From assembly GCA_015472025.1 (NCBI GenBank), contig BNHL01000001.1, forward strand, positions 372,001-436,000: 64,000 nucleotides of DNA, read 5' to 3'. The stretch comes from Cytophagales bacterium WSM2-2. GTDB lineage: Bacteria; Bacteroidota; Bacteroidia; Cytophagales; Cyclobacteriaceae. Below, in pieces: positions 33,889 through 43,341 of the stretch. The stretch's first letter is position 1. Each line of letters opens with the position of its first letter. A program made the translations under genes and the position numbers. The notes beneath the pieces were generated by a model. It worked only from the letters and a program-made list of their open reading frames with translations, was not told the origin of the DNA and searched no databases.

Positions 33889-34611
33889 TCAAAAACTGAA
33901 TCCCACTACAAAATTGACAGGATTCTGTGTAAAGCCGGGAGCCTTAAATGCATTTTTGTAATTAGGACTCACCAATAAGGCCATTTTCATCGGAACAGAA
34001 TAATGATCTGTAATGCGGATATCCTTGTAGCCTGTGACGCCAACAAAAGTGACTCCTCCTTTATCAAAAAAATTGAGTGCACTTTGGCCGATCGATGCTC
34101 CTGCTGAAAGCGAAAGTAATTTTGGAATCAGGAAATACTCTCCTTCCAAATATAAACTGTTGACTGCAGCGGTAGCTGCATAGACCACGTAACTACTCAT
34201 GATGTTAAACCGGCCTGCATCATACTTCACGCGCCCTTCCACGAGGTGCTGTGTCTCATTCCTACCCCAGTTGAAATAATCATTAAGGGAATCATAGGCG
34301 TTGAAGAAATAATAGTCATCGATTGTAAATGTAAAACGACCAATCACTTGTGAAGCATACAATTCCATCCAGGTGCCATAGCCAGACCTTGCTCCAGTCA
34401 GTGGGCTCGTGCCTATGGCTCCAATTTCAGTATTGCTTTTAGTGCGATATGCTAATGTTCCGGATAGCGTTGGCAGGTTATCGCCATAAACATTGCCACG
34501 CCAAAAATTTTTTGAGGCTATGCTTAAAGAGGTGACAATGGAGTTTCGTGTTGAGTCTTGAGCGCTGATTGTAAACGACAGGAATAACAGGGGAGCGATT
34601 ATTTTCTTCAT
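33889..34611 (-). CDS. Outer-membrane beta-barrel protein
   Basis: The product is 240 residues from ATG 34611 (MKKIIAPLLFLSFTISAQDS, signal peptide); upstream in-frame starts would only add a basic leader that overlaps the neighbouring gene. The mature part consists of alternating amphipathic strands (TSLSIASKNFWRGNVYGDN; FTFTIDDYYFFNAYDS; HLVEGRVKYDAGRFNIMSSY) and ends NFVVGFSF with a terminal Phe, the outer-membrane assembly signal. No enzymatic motif; probably a small barrel or porin-like protein. Confidence 0.7.
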   Translation of the reverse strand: MKKIIAPLLFLSFTISAQDSTRNSIVTSLSIASKNFWRGNVYGDNLPTLSGTLAYRTKSNTEIGAIGTSPLTGARSGYGTWMELYASQVIGRFTFTIDDYYFFNAYDSLNDYFNWGRNETQHLVEGRVKYDAGRFNIMSSYVVYAATAAVNSLYLEGEYFLIPKLLSLSAGASIGQSALNFFDKGGVTFVGVTGYKDIRITDHYSVPMKMALLVSPNYKNAFKAPGFTQNPVNFVVGFSF

Positions 34612-34652
34612 GCAAAAATATTCCGCAATATAGAGTTGCCGGGAAAAATTGT

Positions 34653-36029
34653 CTAATCTCCTCCTCCACATCCTCCGCAAGAAGATCCACAGCTGGAACC
34701 ACAGCTCCCACCACTGTCGGAACTTCCACTGCTGTCTGATCCTCCCGAAGACGATGAAGTATCAATGTCCGAAGTACCTTTTACGAGAATAAACTCCCTT
34801 GCAAGGACCTGGTCGCCCATGAGGAAATAATCCCATTCATAGTTTTGCTGTTCCTTCCTGACCGGAAGAATATTTTTCCGGTACAAATCGGGAATGGTTT
34901 GTTTTGAAAACTGCGATGACAGATGCATCAGAAAAAAGATCACGATTCCAACCACGATAATCAGGAGAATAGCGATGAGCTCTATCGGTCTTCCGCGTGT
35001 CAGACCTGTGAGCAGACGAATGAATCCCAGCATCACAACACCCGCCAGCACAAAAAAATTCGTATAGAATATATCCGCAAATGCTTTTGACTTATTAAAG
35101 TATTTCTGGAGCGCATCTACGGTATTCCTGATGTTGAAAAACACCGGTTTCGTTTTCAGTTTTGTCAGTACTTTTGAATACCTGACTTTTTTTAATTTAT
35201 CAAGGGTGTCCAGAACCGTCCACTCTTCCAGATTTGACGCTTCGCTACCGGGATTCATTTCGATGCTGGTATCATCGATCAGTATTTTTTTATCGACAAA
35301 CATCTTATTCATCACAGCATGAATTGCATCTTCAATATTTCGTGTCTTCAGATAAATCAATTCCTTCGCCCTTAGTTCAAAAACAAACGAGCTCTTGTCA
35401 AACTGTGAGACGATCCGTTTCAAGGCGGCACGATTGCTAAACTCCAGCCAGAAAAAAGTCACAATAACAATCCCCGCAAAAAAGAAAAGGAAGACCGGAT
35501 TGTTAATTCCAATATAGAAACCTCTCAATATAAAAAAGGCAGGAACGCTCAGCACTGCAAAGCCGAGCATTCCTAAAATTATAAATGACCGAAGCTTATA
35601 CTTTGCTTTGGGCAGATTCAACGATTCATACATTCCCTGGTACTTCCAGATGTCATCAGGAGCATCTCCGAATTCAGTTTTGTACAATTCGTTGGTTCGG
35701 GTTTTTGCCTGTTGAAACTTCTGCCGGTCGTCTGCTCCCCGATTGGAAGGAATGTGTTGCACTTGCCTCCCAAGAATGCCGCAAAACTCATTATACGACT
35801 GCGTAAACGTCAGGTGCTGATGCCATACCGTATCCACAATTTTGGAGGGTGAAACCATGGCATCCGAAATTGCAGCCAGGTACATGAACTTTTTATATTC
35901 TATGACAGCTTTCCTGGTAAACTCCGCTGTCCAATAATTTTCGCGTGCAAGGCGAAGTGAAAATCCATATTCTGACAACGGTTGATCAAGGTCAAAATCC
36001 CTGATCTTGTTCCAAAGGTTTGTATCCAT
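34653..36029 (-). CDS. TIGR04222-like membrane protein with Gly/Cys-rich tail
   Basis: The product is 458 residues. The N-terminal helical domain (about 1-110) includes DTVWHQHLTFTQSYNEFC, the 'WHxHLxxxxxY' signature of glycine-rich-domain (GRDP)-like proteins, here in a TIGR04222-type membrane protein. TM helices lie near 145-165, 168-190, 318-338 and 348-370, around a cytoplasmic domain (200-310). The C terminus (430-458) is Gly/Ser with four Cys (GGSCGSSCGSSCGGCGGGD) and could bind metal. Its stop lies 41 bases from the outer-membrane gene start in the same orientation, so the two may be co-transcribed. Function not established for the family. Confidence 0.65.
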   Translation of the reverse strand: MDTNLWNKIRDFDLDQPLSEYGFSLRLARENYWTAEFTRKAVIEYKKFMYLAAISDAMVSPSKIVDTVWHQHLTFTQSYNEFCGILGRQVQHIPSNRGADDRQKFQQAKTRTNELYKTEFGDAPDDIWKYQGMYESLNLPKAKYKLRSFIILGMLGFAVLSVPAFFILRGFYIGINNPVFLFFFAGIVIVTFFWLEFSNRAALKRIVSQFDKSSFVFELRAKELIYLKTRNIEDAIHAVMNKMFVDKKILIDDTSIEMNPGSEASNLEEWTVLDTLDKLKKVRYSKVLTKLKTKPVFFNIRNTVDALQKYFNKSKAFADIFYTNFFVLAGVVMLGFIRLLTGLTRGRPIELIAILLIIVVGIVIFFLMHLSSQFSKQTIPDLYRKNILPVRKEQQNYEWDYFLMGDQVLAREFILVKGTSDIDTSSSSGGSDSSGSSDSGGSCGSSCGSSCGGCGGGD

Positions 36030-36180
36030 GTGACTCGGGAAGGTTAAGGCAATTTAGGTTTATCGATCGACAAAAACCGACAAGGCAATTCATTAATTTA
36101 TTAAACTGTTACCCAGCCGTTCGTCACAAACTTTATGTTCAATCCTTGGCCTTTAGTAGATTGAAATAAAAGTCAAACCC

Positions 36181-37800
36181 ATGAAACGCAGAAATTTCAT
36201 TCAAAATATCGCCCTGGCCGGTGTTGCTGTTCCAATCCTCGAATCTTGCTCCCCCAAGGCAAGCAATAACAACGCTTCTCAACCCGAAGATAAATTTGAA
36301 CTCAATGAAGCTACAGTCGACCTACTGCAGCAGAAAATGGCTTCCGGAGAAATGACATCCCGGTCCATTACTGAATTGTACCTGAAACGAATTGACAACG
36401 TGGATAAGGGTGGTCCGTCTATTAATTCGGTTATCGAAGTAAATCCGGATGCTCTTTCAATCGCTGACGCCCTGGATGCGGAAAGAAAATCGGGCAAAGT
36501 ACGGGGACCACTACACGGCATTCCCATCCTGATCAAAGACAATATTGATACGGCAGACAAAATGCTAAACACGGCAGGTTCGATTGCCATGGAAGGAAAT
36601 TTGCCCGTGCAAGATTCTTTTATCGCAAAAAAACTTCGTGAGGCCGGTGCAGTGATTTTGGGGAAAACCAATCTGAGTGAGTGGGCGAACTTCCGTTCCA
36701 ATCGCTCGTCAAGCGGATGGAGCAGTCGTGGAGGGCAAACAAAAAATCCTTACGTGCTCGATCGCAATCCCTGCGGATCAAGTTCGGGATCAGGTGCTGC
36801 TGTAGCCGCCAACTTGTGTGCCATTGCTATCGGCACTGAAACAAATGGATCAATTATTTGCCCTTCATCGATCAATGGTGTGGTCGGAATTAAACCAACA
36901 GTTGGTTTGTGGAGCAGATCGGGGATCATTCCGATTTCTCACACACAAGATACCCCGGGACCGATGGCCCGCACGGTTAAGGATGCCGCTATCTTATTAG
37001 GAGCTCTCGCGGGTGTTGACGAACGTGACATTGCAACTAGAAAAAGCGAAGGCAAATTTCAATCAGACTATACCTCGGCCCTCAACAAGGAAGGGTTGAA
37101 AGGCAAGAAAATAGGTATTGAAAAATCCTATCTGAAAAATCATGAAGACATTGACGCTTTGCTGAAAGACGCGATGGATCAGATGCGTAACCTCGGAGCC
37201 GAAGTCGTTGAGATTGATTTCGTAAGTCAACTGAAAGGAATTGGCAAAGATGAATACCAGGTGCTCCTCTATGAATTTAAAGAAGACCTCAACAAGTACC
37301 TCAGTTCGGCTAAAGGCAAAGTGAAATCATTGAAAGAGTTGATTGCTTTCAACAAACAAAATGAGACCAAAGCGATGCCCTGGTTCAAGCAAGACATTCT
37401 TGAAGAAAGCGAGGCCAAGGGCGATCTTAACAGCAAGGAATATATCGATGCCCTGAAACACATCCTGGATGTAACGCGAAATGCAATCAACAAGACAATA
37501 GATGACAACAAACTGGACGCTATCTGCGGCCCTTCGTTCGGGCCATCGTGGTGTACGGATTGGGTCAACGGTGATTACTCCACCGGTTACGGGTTTTCAG
37601 GACCTGCCGCAATAGCCGGGTACCCCCACATTACAGTACCTATGGGGCAGGTCACCGGGTTGCCCGTTGGGATTTCTTTTTTCGGCAAAGAATTTTCAGA
37701 ACAAGGATTAATAAGTGTTGCTTATGCTTATGAACAGGCATCATTGAAAAGAAAGTCGCCAGAGTTCAAAAGCTCCGTACTGAACCAGATCAGTAAGTAG
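36181..37800 (+). CDS. Amidase (amidase signature family), exported
   Basis: The product is 539 residues. The N terminus MKRRNFIQNIALAGVAVP is a twin-arginine signal, followed by LESC as a possible lipobox, so the enzyme is probably folded before export and perhaps lipid-anchored. The amidase signature triad is visible: K119 in ILIKDNID, S200 in NPCGSSSGSGAAVAANL, and S224 in GTETNGSIICPSS, where Asn replaces the usual Gly. It would hydrolyse amide bonds in peptides or small molecules; substrate unknown. It stands alone, divergent from the TIGR04222-like gene. Confidence 0.9.
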   Translation: MKRRNFIQNIALAGVAVPILESCSPKASNNNASQPEDKFELNEATVDLLQQKMASGEMTSRSITELYLKRIDNVDKGGPSINSVIEVNPDALSIADALDAERKSGKVRGPLHGIPILIKDNIDTADKMLNTAGSIAMEGNLPVQDSFIAKKLREAGAVILGKTNLSEWANFRSNRSSSGWSSRGGQTKNPYVLDRNPCGSSSGSGAAVAANLCAIAIGTETNGSIICPSSINGVVGIKPTVGLWSRSGIIPISHTQDTPGPMARTVKDAAILLGALAGVDERDIATRKSEGKFQSDYTSALNKEGLKGKKIGIEKSYLKNHEDIDALLKDAMDQMRNLGAEVVEIDFVSQLKGIGKDEYQVLLYEFKEDLNKYLSSAKGKVKSLKELIAFNKQNETKAMPWFKQDILEESEAKGDLNSKEYIDALKHILDVTRNAINKTIDDNKLDAICGPSFGPSWCTDWVNGDYSTGYGFSGPAAIAGYPHITVPMGQVTGLPVGISFFGKEFSEQGLISVAYAYEQASLKRKSPEFKSSVLNQISK

Positions 37801-37851
37801 GTCAGGCAATAATTCAAACGATCACCACAAGGCGATATTTCCAAGTTACCG

Positions 37852-37859
37852 TATCTTTG
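37852..37859 (+). promoter_or_regulatory. -7 box TATCTTTG for the C25 protease gene
   Basis: A perfect TAnnTTTG lies 23 bases upstream of ATG 37883, giving a leader of about 15-18 bases. A -33 TTTG is not obvious at standard distance. Confidence 0.6.
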
Positions 37860-37882
37860 CGGACAGTATATATGCTTTAATT

Positions 37883-40800
37883 ATGAGGGTGAGTGCCAGG
37901 TGCTGTGTTTTGTGGTTTTTGTTCTCGTTTTTGTCATTCGCATCAATTGCACAATACAGCAATGGGTGGATTAATTTCTCCCAGAAATACTACAAGATCC
38001 CCGTATTTAAAGACGGGTTTTACCGGCTTACCAAGGCAAATTTACAAGCTGCAGGCTTCCCCGTAGACAACGTAGATCCCCGCTACATCCAGGTTTTTCA
38101 CCGGGGGCAGGAACAATCAATTTATATCAATGGACAAAGTGATGGCAAGCTTGATGCCGGTGACTATCTTGAGTTCTATGGAAATAAAAATGACGGAACA
38201 CTCGATGCGCAATTGTATAAACCTGCTTCGTCACAACCTCATCCATATTATAATCTCTACTCAGACACAACTGCATATTTTTTAACATATCCGACATCGT
38301 TGTCTCAGCCGGGTTTGCGAATGGAGGATGTGCAACTGACCAACGTTGGATTACCTGCTGAAGCTTACCAGTACACGCAGCGATTGCGGGTACTCTCTGA
38401 TCAGTACAGCGGGGGATTGAAAGAATCCTTGACTCAGGCCACTTACTTTGACGTTGGTGAAGGCTGGACTGGCGCAGCTCTCTTCCAAAACACATCAACT
38501 GATTATGTTATAGATTCTGTTTTCAATGTGGTAACAACCGCGGGAAATCCGAAACTGGAAATGTTACTGGTAGGAAGAGACTTCATCGCGCATCCGGGGA
38601 TTCAAATCTCAGTCGCACCGAATAATGGCGTCTTTCGATTACTCAAAACGGTCGATCTTGTTGGTTTCAATACAAGCCTGATTTCAATTGATCTCAATTG
38701 GAGTGACGTTGACGTCACGAATGGTAAATTGGCTTTACGCATCTCCGTACCGGTTGATGTTACCACTAACCGGCCGAGAGTAAGCGCCTCGTATATCAAG
38801 CTCACTTTTCCACAAAATTTTAATTGGTCAGGACCTTACGGAAAGAATTTTCAACTCGAAGCCAGGCCCGTGGGAACTTCTTATATCTCAATCACCAGTC
38901 CACCTGCCAATCTCAGGCTGTGGGATATTACAAACCTGCAGGGAATCCGCAGACTCATCCCCTCTTCTTCGAGTCCCTTTAATGTAGTAATTGATAACAC
39001 ATCCAGTTCTAAAAACATTTACGCCTCAAACAGTTTCTCTACACCGTCAGTCATTCCGACAACGTTCAACCAAATAACTCCCACATCATATAATTTCCTG
39101 ATGATTACGAATAAGGCGCTGATGAAACCGGGAGGAGCTTATGTTAATCCGGTTCAGGCCTATGCGGATTATCGCACTTCCGTTGCGGGGGGAGGTTACA
39201 ACACCTTGATCGTTACAACAGATCAGCTTTACAATCAATTCAATTATGGGGAGACATCACCCCTGGCGATTTACAGTTTTCTGAAATTCATGGCGCAAGG
39301 GAATATGAAATATGTACTCCTGATCGGAAAGGGTCGCGATATTCCTGGATACTCACCATATCAAAGAAAAGCTTTGACTGTGGGTGAGTATGTGGACTTA
39401 GTTCCATCGGCAGGATACCCGGGAGGTGATATTGCATACACAGCCGGATTATACGGGACTACTTATGGACCCGGAATTCCCATTGGCAGAATTACGGCAG
39501 CCACTCCCTTCCAGGTGGCCTCGTACCTGGACAAGGTAAAGGAGATTGAATCAACTCCGTTACAACCATGGGCTAAGGAAATCCTTCATTTAAGTGGAGG
39601 AGGCAGTACCGCTACTGACAGTTTTGAGCTTCTCGAGTTTCGTAATTACATCAATGGTTTTAAGAAAATTGCTGTTGGATCTTTCCTCGGTGGAAATGTT
39701 ACCACGCAGTCTAAACAGGATATTGGAATTGAGAAAGTCAACGTTTCACCGATTGTAAACCAGGGGGTAAATCTAGTCACCTTCTTCGGTCATTCTTCTT
39801 CCGGAACCATCGACATTGACTTTGGCTACGTCAGTAATCCCACACTTAACTATACGAACAAAGGAAAATATCCTGTCTTTTTGATTAACGGATGTAATGC
39901 AGGCGCAATTTTTTCCAATAGTGTGACTTTCAGTGAGGATTGGATGCTGACGCCCGCTAAGGGTTCACGTAATTTTATTGCTGGGACTTCGTTCGGCTAT
40001 TCGGATGATCTTTACAATTACAGCAGTTTGTTTTACTCCGTTGGCTTCGGTGATTCCACATTCATTAAAAAAGGGATCGGAGACATTCAAAAGGAAATTA
40101 GTAAGCGCTACCTGAATCTTTATGGAGCAGATATTTTTTCAATTGCACAGGTCCAACAAATGGTCTTGGCCGGAGATCCCGCACTTAAATTGTTTGGTAC
40201 TAATCTCCCGGACTACACCGTTAATGCACCCCTGGGGTTAACCTCCCTCGACAGCAAACCGGTCACATCCAAGAGTGAAACTTTTGGCGTGAAGATCATT
40301 GTCAAAAATCTTGGTGCTTCAAGTCCGAAGCAGATGAAAATCCGCCTCGTCAGAGCATTCAAGGATGGCACAAAATCATACGACTCGGTTTTTACATCAA
40401 CACTTTACATTGATACACTTATATTCAAATTAAAAAAAGAGCCAACGATTGATGGCTTTGGAAATAACACCTTCACGATGATCATAGATCCGATGAATGA
40501 CGTGAAAGAAATTTCAAAAGCTAATAATACCGCGATACTCAATGCTTTTATCCCTTCCGATGGTACTACCAATCTGTTCCCTCCGAATTATGGAATTGTT
40601 GGGTCAACTGCTGTCAACCTGGTATTCCAGGATGCTGATTTACTTTCATCACAAAAGAATTTCGATATCCAACTGGATACCGTTTCAACATTCAACAGTT
40701 CGTTTTTAAAAAAGCAAACAGTCTCTGCGAAAGTATTGGCAAAAGCTTCGGTGACCACACTTTCCACAGATTCGATTGTGTACTACTGGCGGACCAGGCC

Positions 40801-42832
40801 TGCGAAACAAAGCGCAACTGACAGCGCCAACTGGGCAACTTCTTCATTCATTTACATCAAAAATAGCAGTGAAGGCTGGGCGCAAACCAAATTCCCGCAA
40901 ATTGCAGATGATGGTTTTGTTCAGCTAACTGCCGATCCAACAAAAAAGAAAACAAACTTTATTGAGACGCTCACGCACCTGAGCATAAAGTCGATAGGTT
41001 CCGGCAGTTCTTCTCCCGCCAGCAGCGCTTCGATGAAAGTAGATGGCGTGGAGTACAATGTTGCGCAGCAGGCTGGTGTAGCTTGTAGAAATAATACAAT
41101 CAACCTTGTTGCGTTCAACAAGCAAACCGCAACACCCTACCCCGCTTTAAGTATCTATTTTAATGACGCACGAGGATGTGGCCTGCAGCCCTCCGTGATC
41201 AACAGTTTTGCTGTCAGCGAACTTCAGACTATCGATGAAATTGATCTCCTGCATTACATTGATGCTGTAAACCAGAGTGATTCTGTCGTACTCTATTCCG
41301 TTGGGAATCCTTCGTACTCAACCTGGCCGGCCAATGTGCTAACAAAGCTGAATGACCTGGGCATTGCCAATACACAAATTACTTCATTGCAAGATGGAGA
41401 ACCCGTGATCATTTATGCAAAGAAAGGAGCCGCTGCTGGAACGGCTAAAGTGTTCAGAACATCATCATCTCCGGCATTGTCACAGGACCTGGCACGCACT
41501 TCCACGATGACGGGTCGTTATACTACGGGGAACATAAAATCGGTTTTAATTGGCCCTGCCAAAAAGTGGATTAAATTTTCCTCGCGTATGAAGGCGACTG
41601 AAAACGTGGACGTGGTCAGTTACTCAATTTATGGGATAACATTGGCAGGCCAGGAAACACTCATCCAATCGAATGTGCCGCGAGACTATGATCTTTCAAC
41701 TGTTGACCCCCTGCTCTATCCTCAATTGAAGGTGCGTGTATTCGTAAAAGATTCGATCAATCTATCCGCACCGCAGCTGAGAAACTGGTTTGTCTTTTAT
41801 CAATCGGTGGCGGATGGAATGCTGAAGTACAAAGGTTCACAGGGAGTGCAATCTCTTCAAGAAGGGCAAGTGTTCAGCAGTGCTTATGCGTTTGCTAACA
41901 TTTCTTCACAGTCATTCAGCGATTCCCTTCTTGTAGAATCCAATATCTTCACCACGGCCAAGGAATTCACCGAGTTTATCCATTTCAAAATCAAAGCACC
42001 TGCACCGGGCGACACAACTAATTTTTCACTGACCTTTAACACCCTTGGAAAAGCAGGGTTGAATGACATCCAGGTATTCGTCAATCCGAAATTACAGCCC
42101 GAGCAATATTATGAAAACAATGTAATGGGATTTACAGGTCAGTTAAATGTATTAACTGATAAAACATTACCGACCCTGGATGTGACTGTTGACGATCGCT
42201 ATCTGAAAAATGGTGACTTTGTTTCGGCTAACCCTAAAATTTTTGTACGGCTCCATGACGACAATCCTTACTTATTCGTAACGGACACGACTCATGTAAA
42301 TATTTTCCTAAGCTATCCTTGTAGCTCCACACCTTGTCCATTTCAGCGAATCAATTTCAGCAGAGCCGATATGCAATGGTCTCCATCCTCATCCAAGGCT
42401 GACTTCACAGCAACTTTCAATCCGCAAGGATTACCTGCTGGAACCTACACATTACAAGTTACTGGCTCTGATGCAACGGGCAACAACAGTGGGACTCTCC
42501 CTTACCAGGTGGATTTCCAGGTCAAGGATGAAACCACGTTTGCCTTAAAGTCTGTTTACCCAAACCCTTCAGCGATTACTTTTAATTTCAGTTTTGTACT
42601 CTCAGGAAATGTTCTGCCGGAAGATTTCCAATTGCAAATCTTCTCCAGCAATGGACAGTTAATTCAAGAGTTTGGCATGAACGAAGTCAACAGCTTCATC
42701 ATCGGTGAAAACTCAGTTTTGTGGAATGCCGCTAAATCCGGAATTGACAACGGATTGTTTATCTACAGGCTGACTATCCGCGCCAACGGAAAATCGGCAA
42801 CGCAGACAGGCAGGCTTGTGTTTACGAAATAA
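37883..42832 (+). CDS. C25 (gingipain-like) cysteine protease with T9SS sorting domain
   Basis: The product is 1649 residues with a signal peptide (about 1-23). The N-terminal domain (24-400) precedes the C25 caspase-like catalytic domain (about 400-780): VLLIGKGRDIPGYSPYQRKA, VDLVPSAGYPGGDIAYT, then H637 in VTFFGHSSSGTIDID and C671 in PVFLINGCNAGAIF, the catalytic dyad. Long CARDB/Ig-like beta modules (780-1550) follow, and a type A T9SS sorting domain (about 1555-1649; KSVYPNPSAITFNFSF; FIYRLTIRANGKSATQTGRL). The C25 domain and sorting domain recall PorU, but PorU itself is usually about 1100-1300 residues and is the sortase, so this is called a secreted C25 protease. It is probably surface-attached. 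Confidence 0.85.
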   Translation: MRVSARCCVLWFLFSFLSFASIAQYSNGWINFSQKYYKIPVFKDGFYRLTKANLQAAGFPVDNVDPRYIQVFHRGQEQSIYINGQSDGKLDAGDYLEFYGNKNDGTLDAQLYKPASSQPHPYYNLYSDTTAYFLTYPTSLSQPGLRMEDVQLTNVGLPAEAYQYTQRLRVLSDQYSGGLKESLTQATYFDVGEGWTGAALFQNTSTDYVIDSVFNVVTTAGNPKLEMLLVGRDFIAHPGIQISVAPNNGVFRLLKTVDLVGFNTSLISIDLNWSDVDVTNGKLALRISVPVDVTTNRPRVSASYIKLTFPQNFNWSGPYGKNFQLEARPVGTSYISITSPPANLRLWDITNLQGIRRLIPSSSSPFNVVIDNTSSSKNIYASNSFSTPSVIPTTFNQITPTSYNFLMITNKALMKPGGAYVNPVQAYADYRTSVAGGGYNTLIVTTDQLYNQFNYGETSPLAIYSFLKFMAQGNMKYVLLIGKGRDIPGYSPYQRKALTVGEYVDLVPSAGYPGGDIAYTAGLYGTTYGPGIPIGRITAATPFQVASYLDKVKEIESTPLQPWAKEILHLSGGGSTATDSFELLEFRNYINGFKKIAVGSFLGGNVTTQSKQDIGIEKVNVSPIVNQGVNLVTFFGHSSSGTIDIDFGYVSNPTLNYTNKGKYPVFLINGCNAGAIFSNSVTFSEDWMLTPAKGSRNFIAGTSFGYSDDLYNYSSLFYSVGFGDSTFIKKGIGDIQKEISKRYLNLYGADIFSIAQVQQMVLAGDPALKLFGTNLPDYTVNAPLGLTSLDSKPVTSKSETFGVKIIVKNLGASSPKQMKIRLVRAFKDGTKSYDSVFTSTLYIDTLIFKLKKEPTIDGFGNNTFTMIIDPMNDVKEISKANNTAILNAFIPSDGTTNLFPPNYGIVGSTAVNLVFQDADLLSSQKNFDIQLDTVSTFNSSFLKKQTVSAKVLAKASVTTLSTDSIVYYWRTRPAKQSATDSANWATSSFIYIKNSSEGWAQTKFPQIADDGFVQLTADPTKKKTNFIETLTHLSIKSIGSGSSSPASSASMKVDGVEYNVAQQAGVACRNNTINLVAFNKQTATPYPALSIYFNDARGCGLQPSVINSFAVSELQTIDEIDLLHYIDAVNQSDSVVLYSVGNPSYSTWPANVLTKLNDLGIANTQITSLQDGEPVIIYAKKGAAAGTAKVFRTSSSPALSQDLARTSTMTGRYTTGNIKSVLIGPAKKWIKFSSRMKATENVDVVSYSIYGITLAGQETLIQSNVPRDYDLSTVDPLLYPQLKVRVFVKDSINLSAPQLRNWFVFYQSVADGMLKYKGSQGVQSLQEGQVFSSAYAFANISSQSFSDSLLVESNIFTTAKEFTEFIHFKIKAPAPGDTTNFSLTFNTLGKAGLNDIQVFVNPKLQPEQYYENNVMGFTGQLNVLTDKTLPTLDVTVDDRYLKNGDFVSANPKIFVRLHDDNPYLFVTDTTHVNIFLSYPCSSTPCPFQRINFSRADMQWSPSSSKADFTATFNPQGLPAGTYTLQVTGSDATGNNSGTLPYQVDFQVKDETTFALKSVYPNPSAITFNFSFVLSGNVLPEDFQLQIFSSNGQLIQEFGMNEVNSFIIGENSVLWNAAKSGIDNGLFIYRLTIRANGKSATQTGRLVFTK

Positions 42833-43306
42833 TCAATGGTCATGATGCCCGCCAGGGCCATGCACGTGGCCATGAGATAATTCATCAGCAGTTGCCTCAC
42901 GGATGATCATCACTTCAACATCGAAATTCAATTCCACACCGGCCAATGGGTGATTTGCATCTACTGTAATTTCACTCAATCCGACTTCAGTTACGGTGAC
43001 GACCTGGCCCTGGTTGGTTTGAAACTGCATTCCTTTTTTTATCTCACCTGTTCCGAAAGCAGAACGAGGAACGCGTTGAATCATCTTTTCATCTTTCACA
43101 CCATATCCCTTCTCCGCGCTTACTTTAATATTGAACTTGTCACCTTGTTTCTTTCCCTCCAGTCCCTCTTCCATTCCTGGAATCAGGTTGCCAATGCCAT
43201 GAATATAATACAAGGGATCTCGGCCCGCACTGGAGTCCAGTACTTTGCCTGCGTTGTCTGTCAGCGTGTAGTGAATTGCAGCTACCTTATGCTTTGAAAT
43301 TTGCAT
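42833..43306 (-). CDS. FKBP-type peptidyl-prolyl isomerase, SlyD-like
   Basis: The product is 157 residues. The FKBP fold is split by an insert-in-flap domain: VAAIHYTLTDNAGKVLDSS and PLYYIHGIGNLIPGMEEGLE (active-site strand and helix), then GDKFNIKVSAEKGYGV and the insert (DEKMIQRVPRSAFGTGEI). The C-terminal tail HGHVHGPGGHHDH is His-rich, as in SlyD, which binds nickel and other metals. No signal peptide, so cytoplasmic: a chaperone and prolyl isomerase. It follows the permease operon after 35 bases with its own weak TAGCTTTA box (43330-43323), and converges exactly with the C25 protease gene. Confidence 0.9.
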   Translation of the reverse strand: MQISKHKVAAIHYTLTDNAGKVLDSSAGRDPLYYIHGIGNLIPGMEEGLEGKKQGDKFNIKVSAEKGYGVKDEKMIQRVPRSAFGTGEIKKGMQFQTNQGQVVTVTEVGLSEITVDANHPLAGVELNFDVEVMIIREATADELSHGHVHGPGGHHDH

Positions 43307-43341
43307 GAATTAAAATTTCCGGTAAAGCTAACTTTTTTTAT

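Noticed and set aside
37883..42832. Naming the C25 protease PorU
   Set aside because: Its length and its long Ig-like modules with a sorting domain do not match PorU; the family name is safer.
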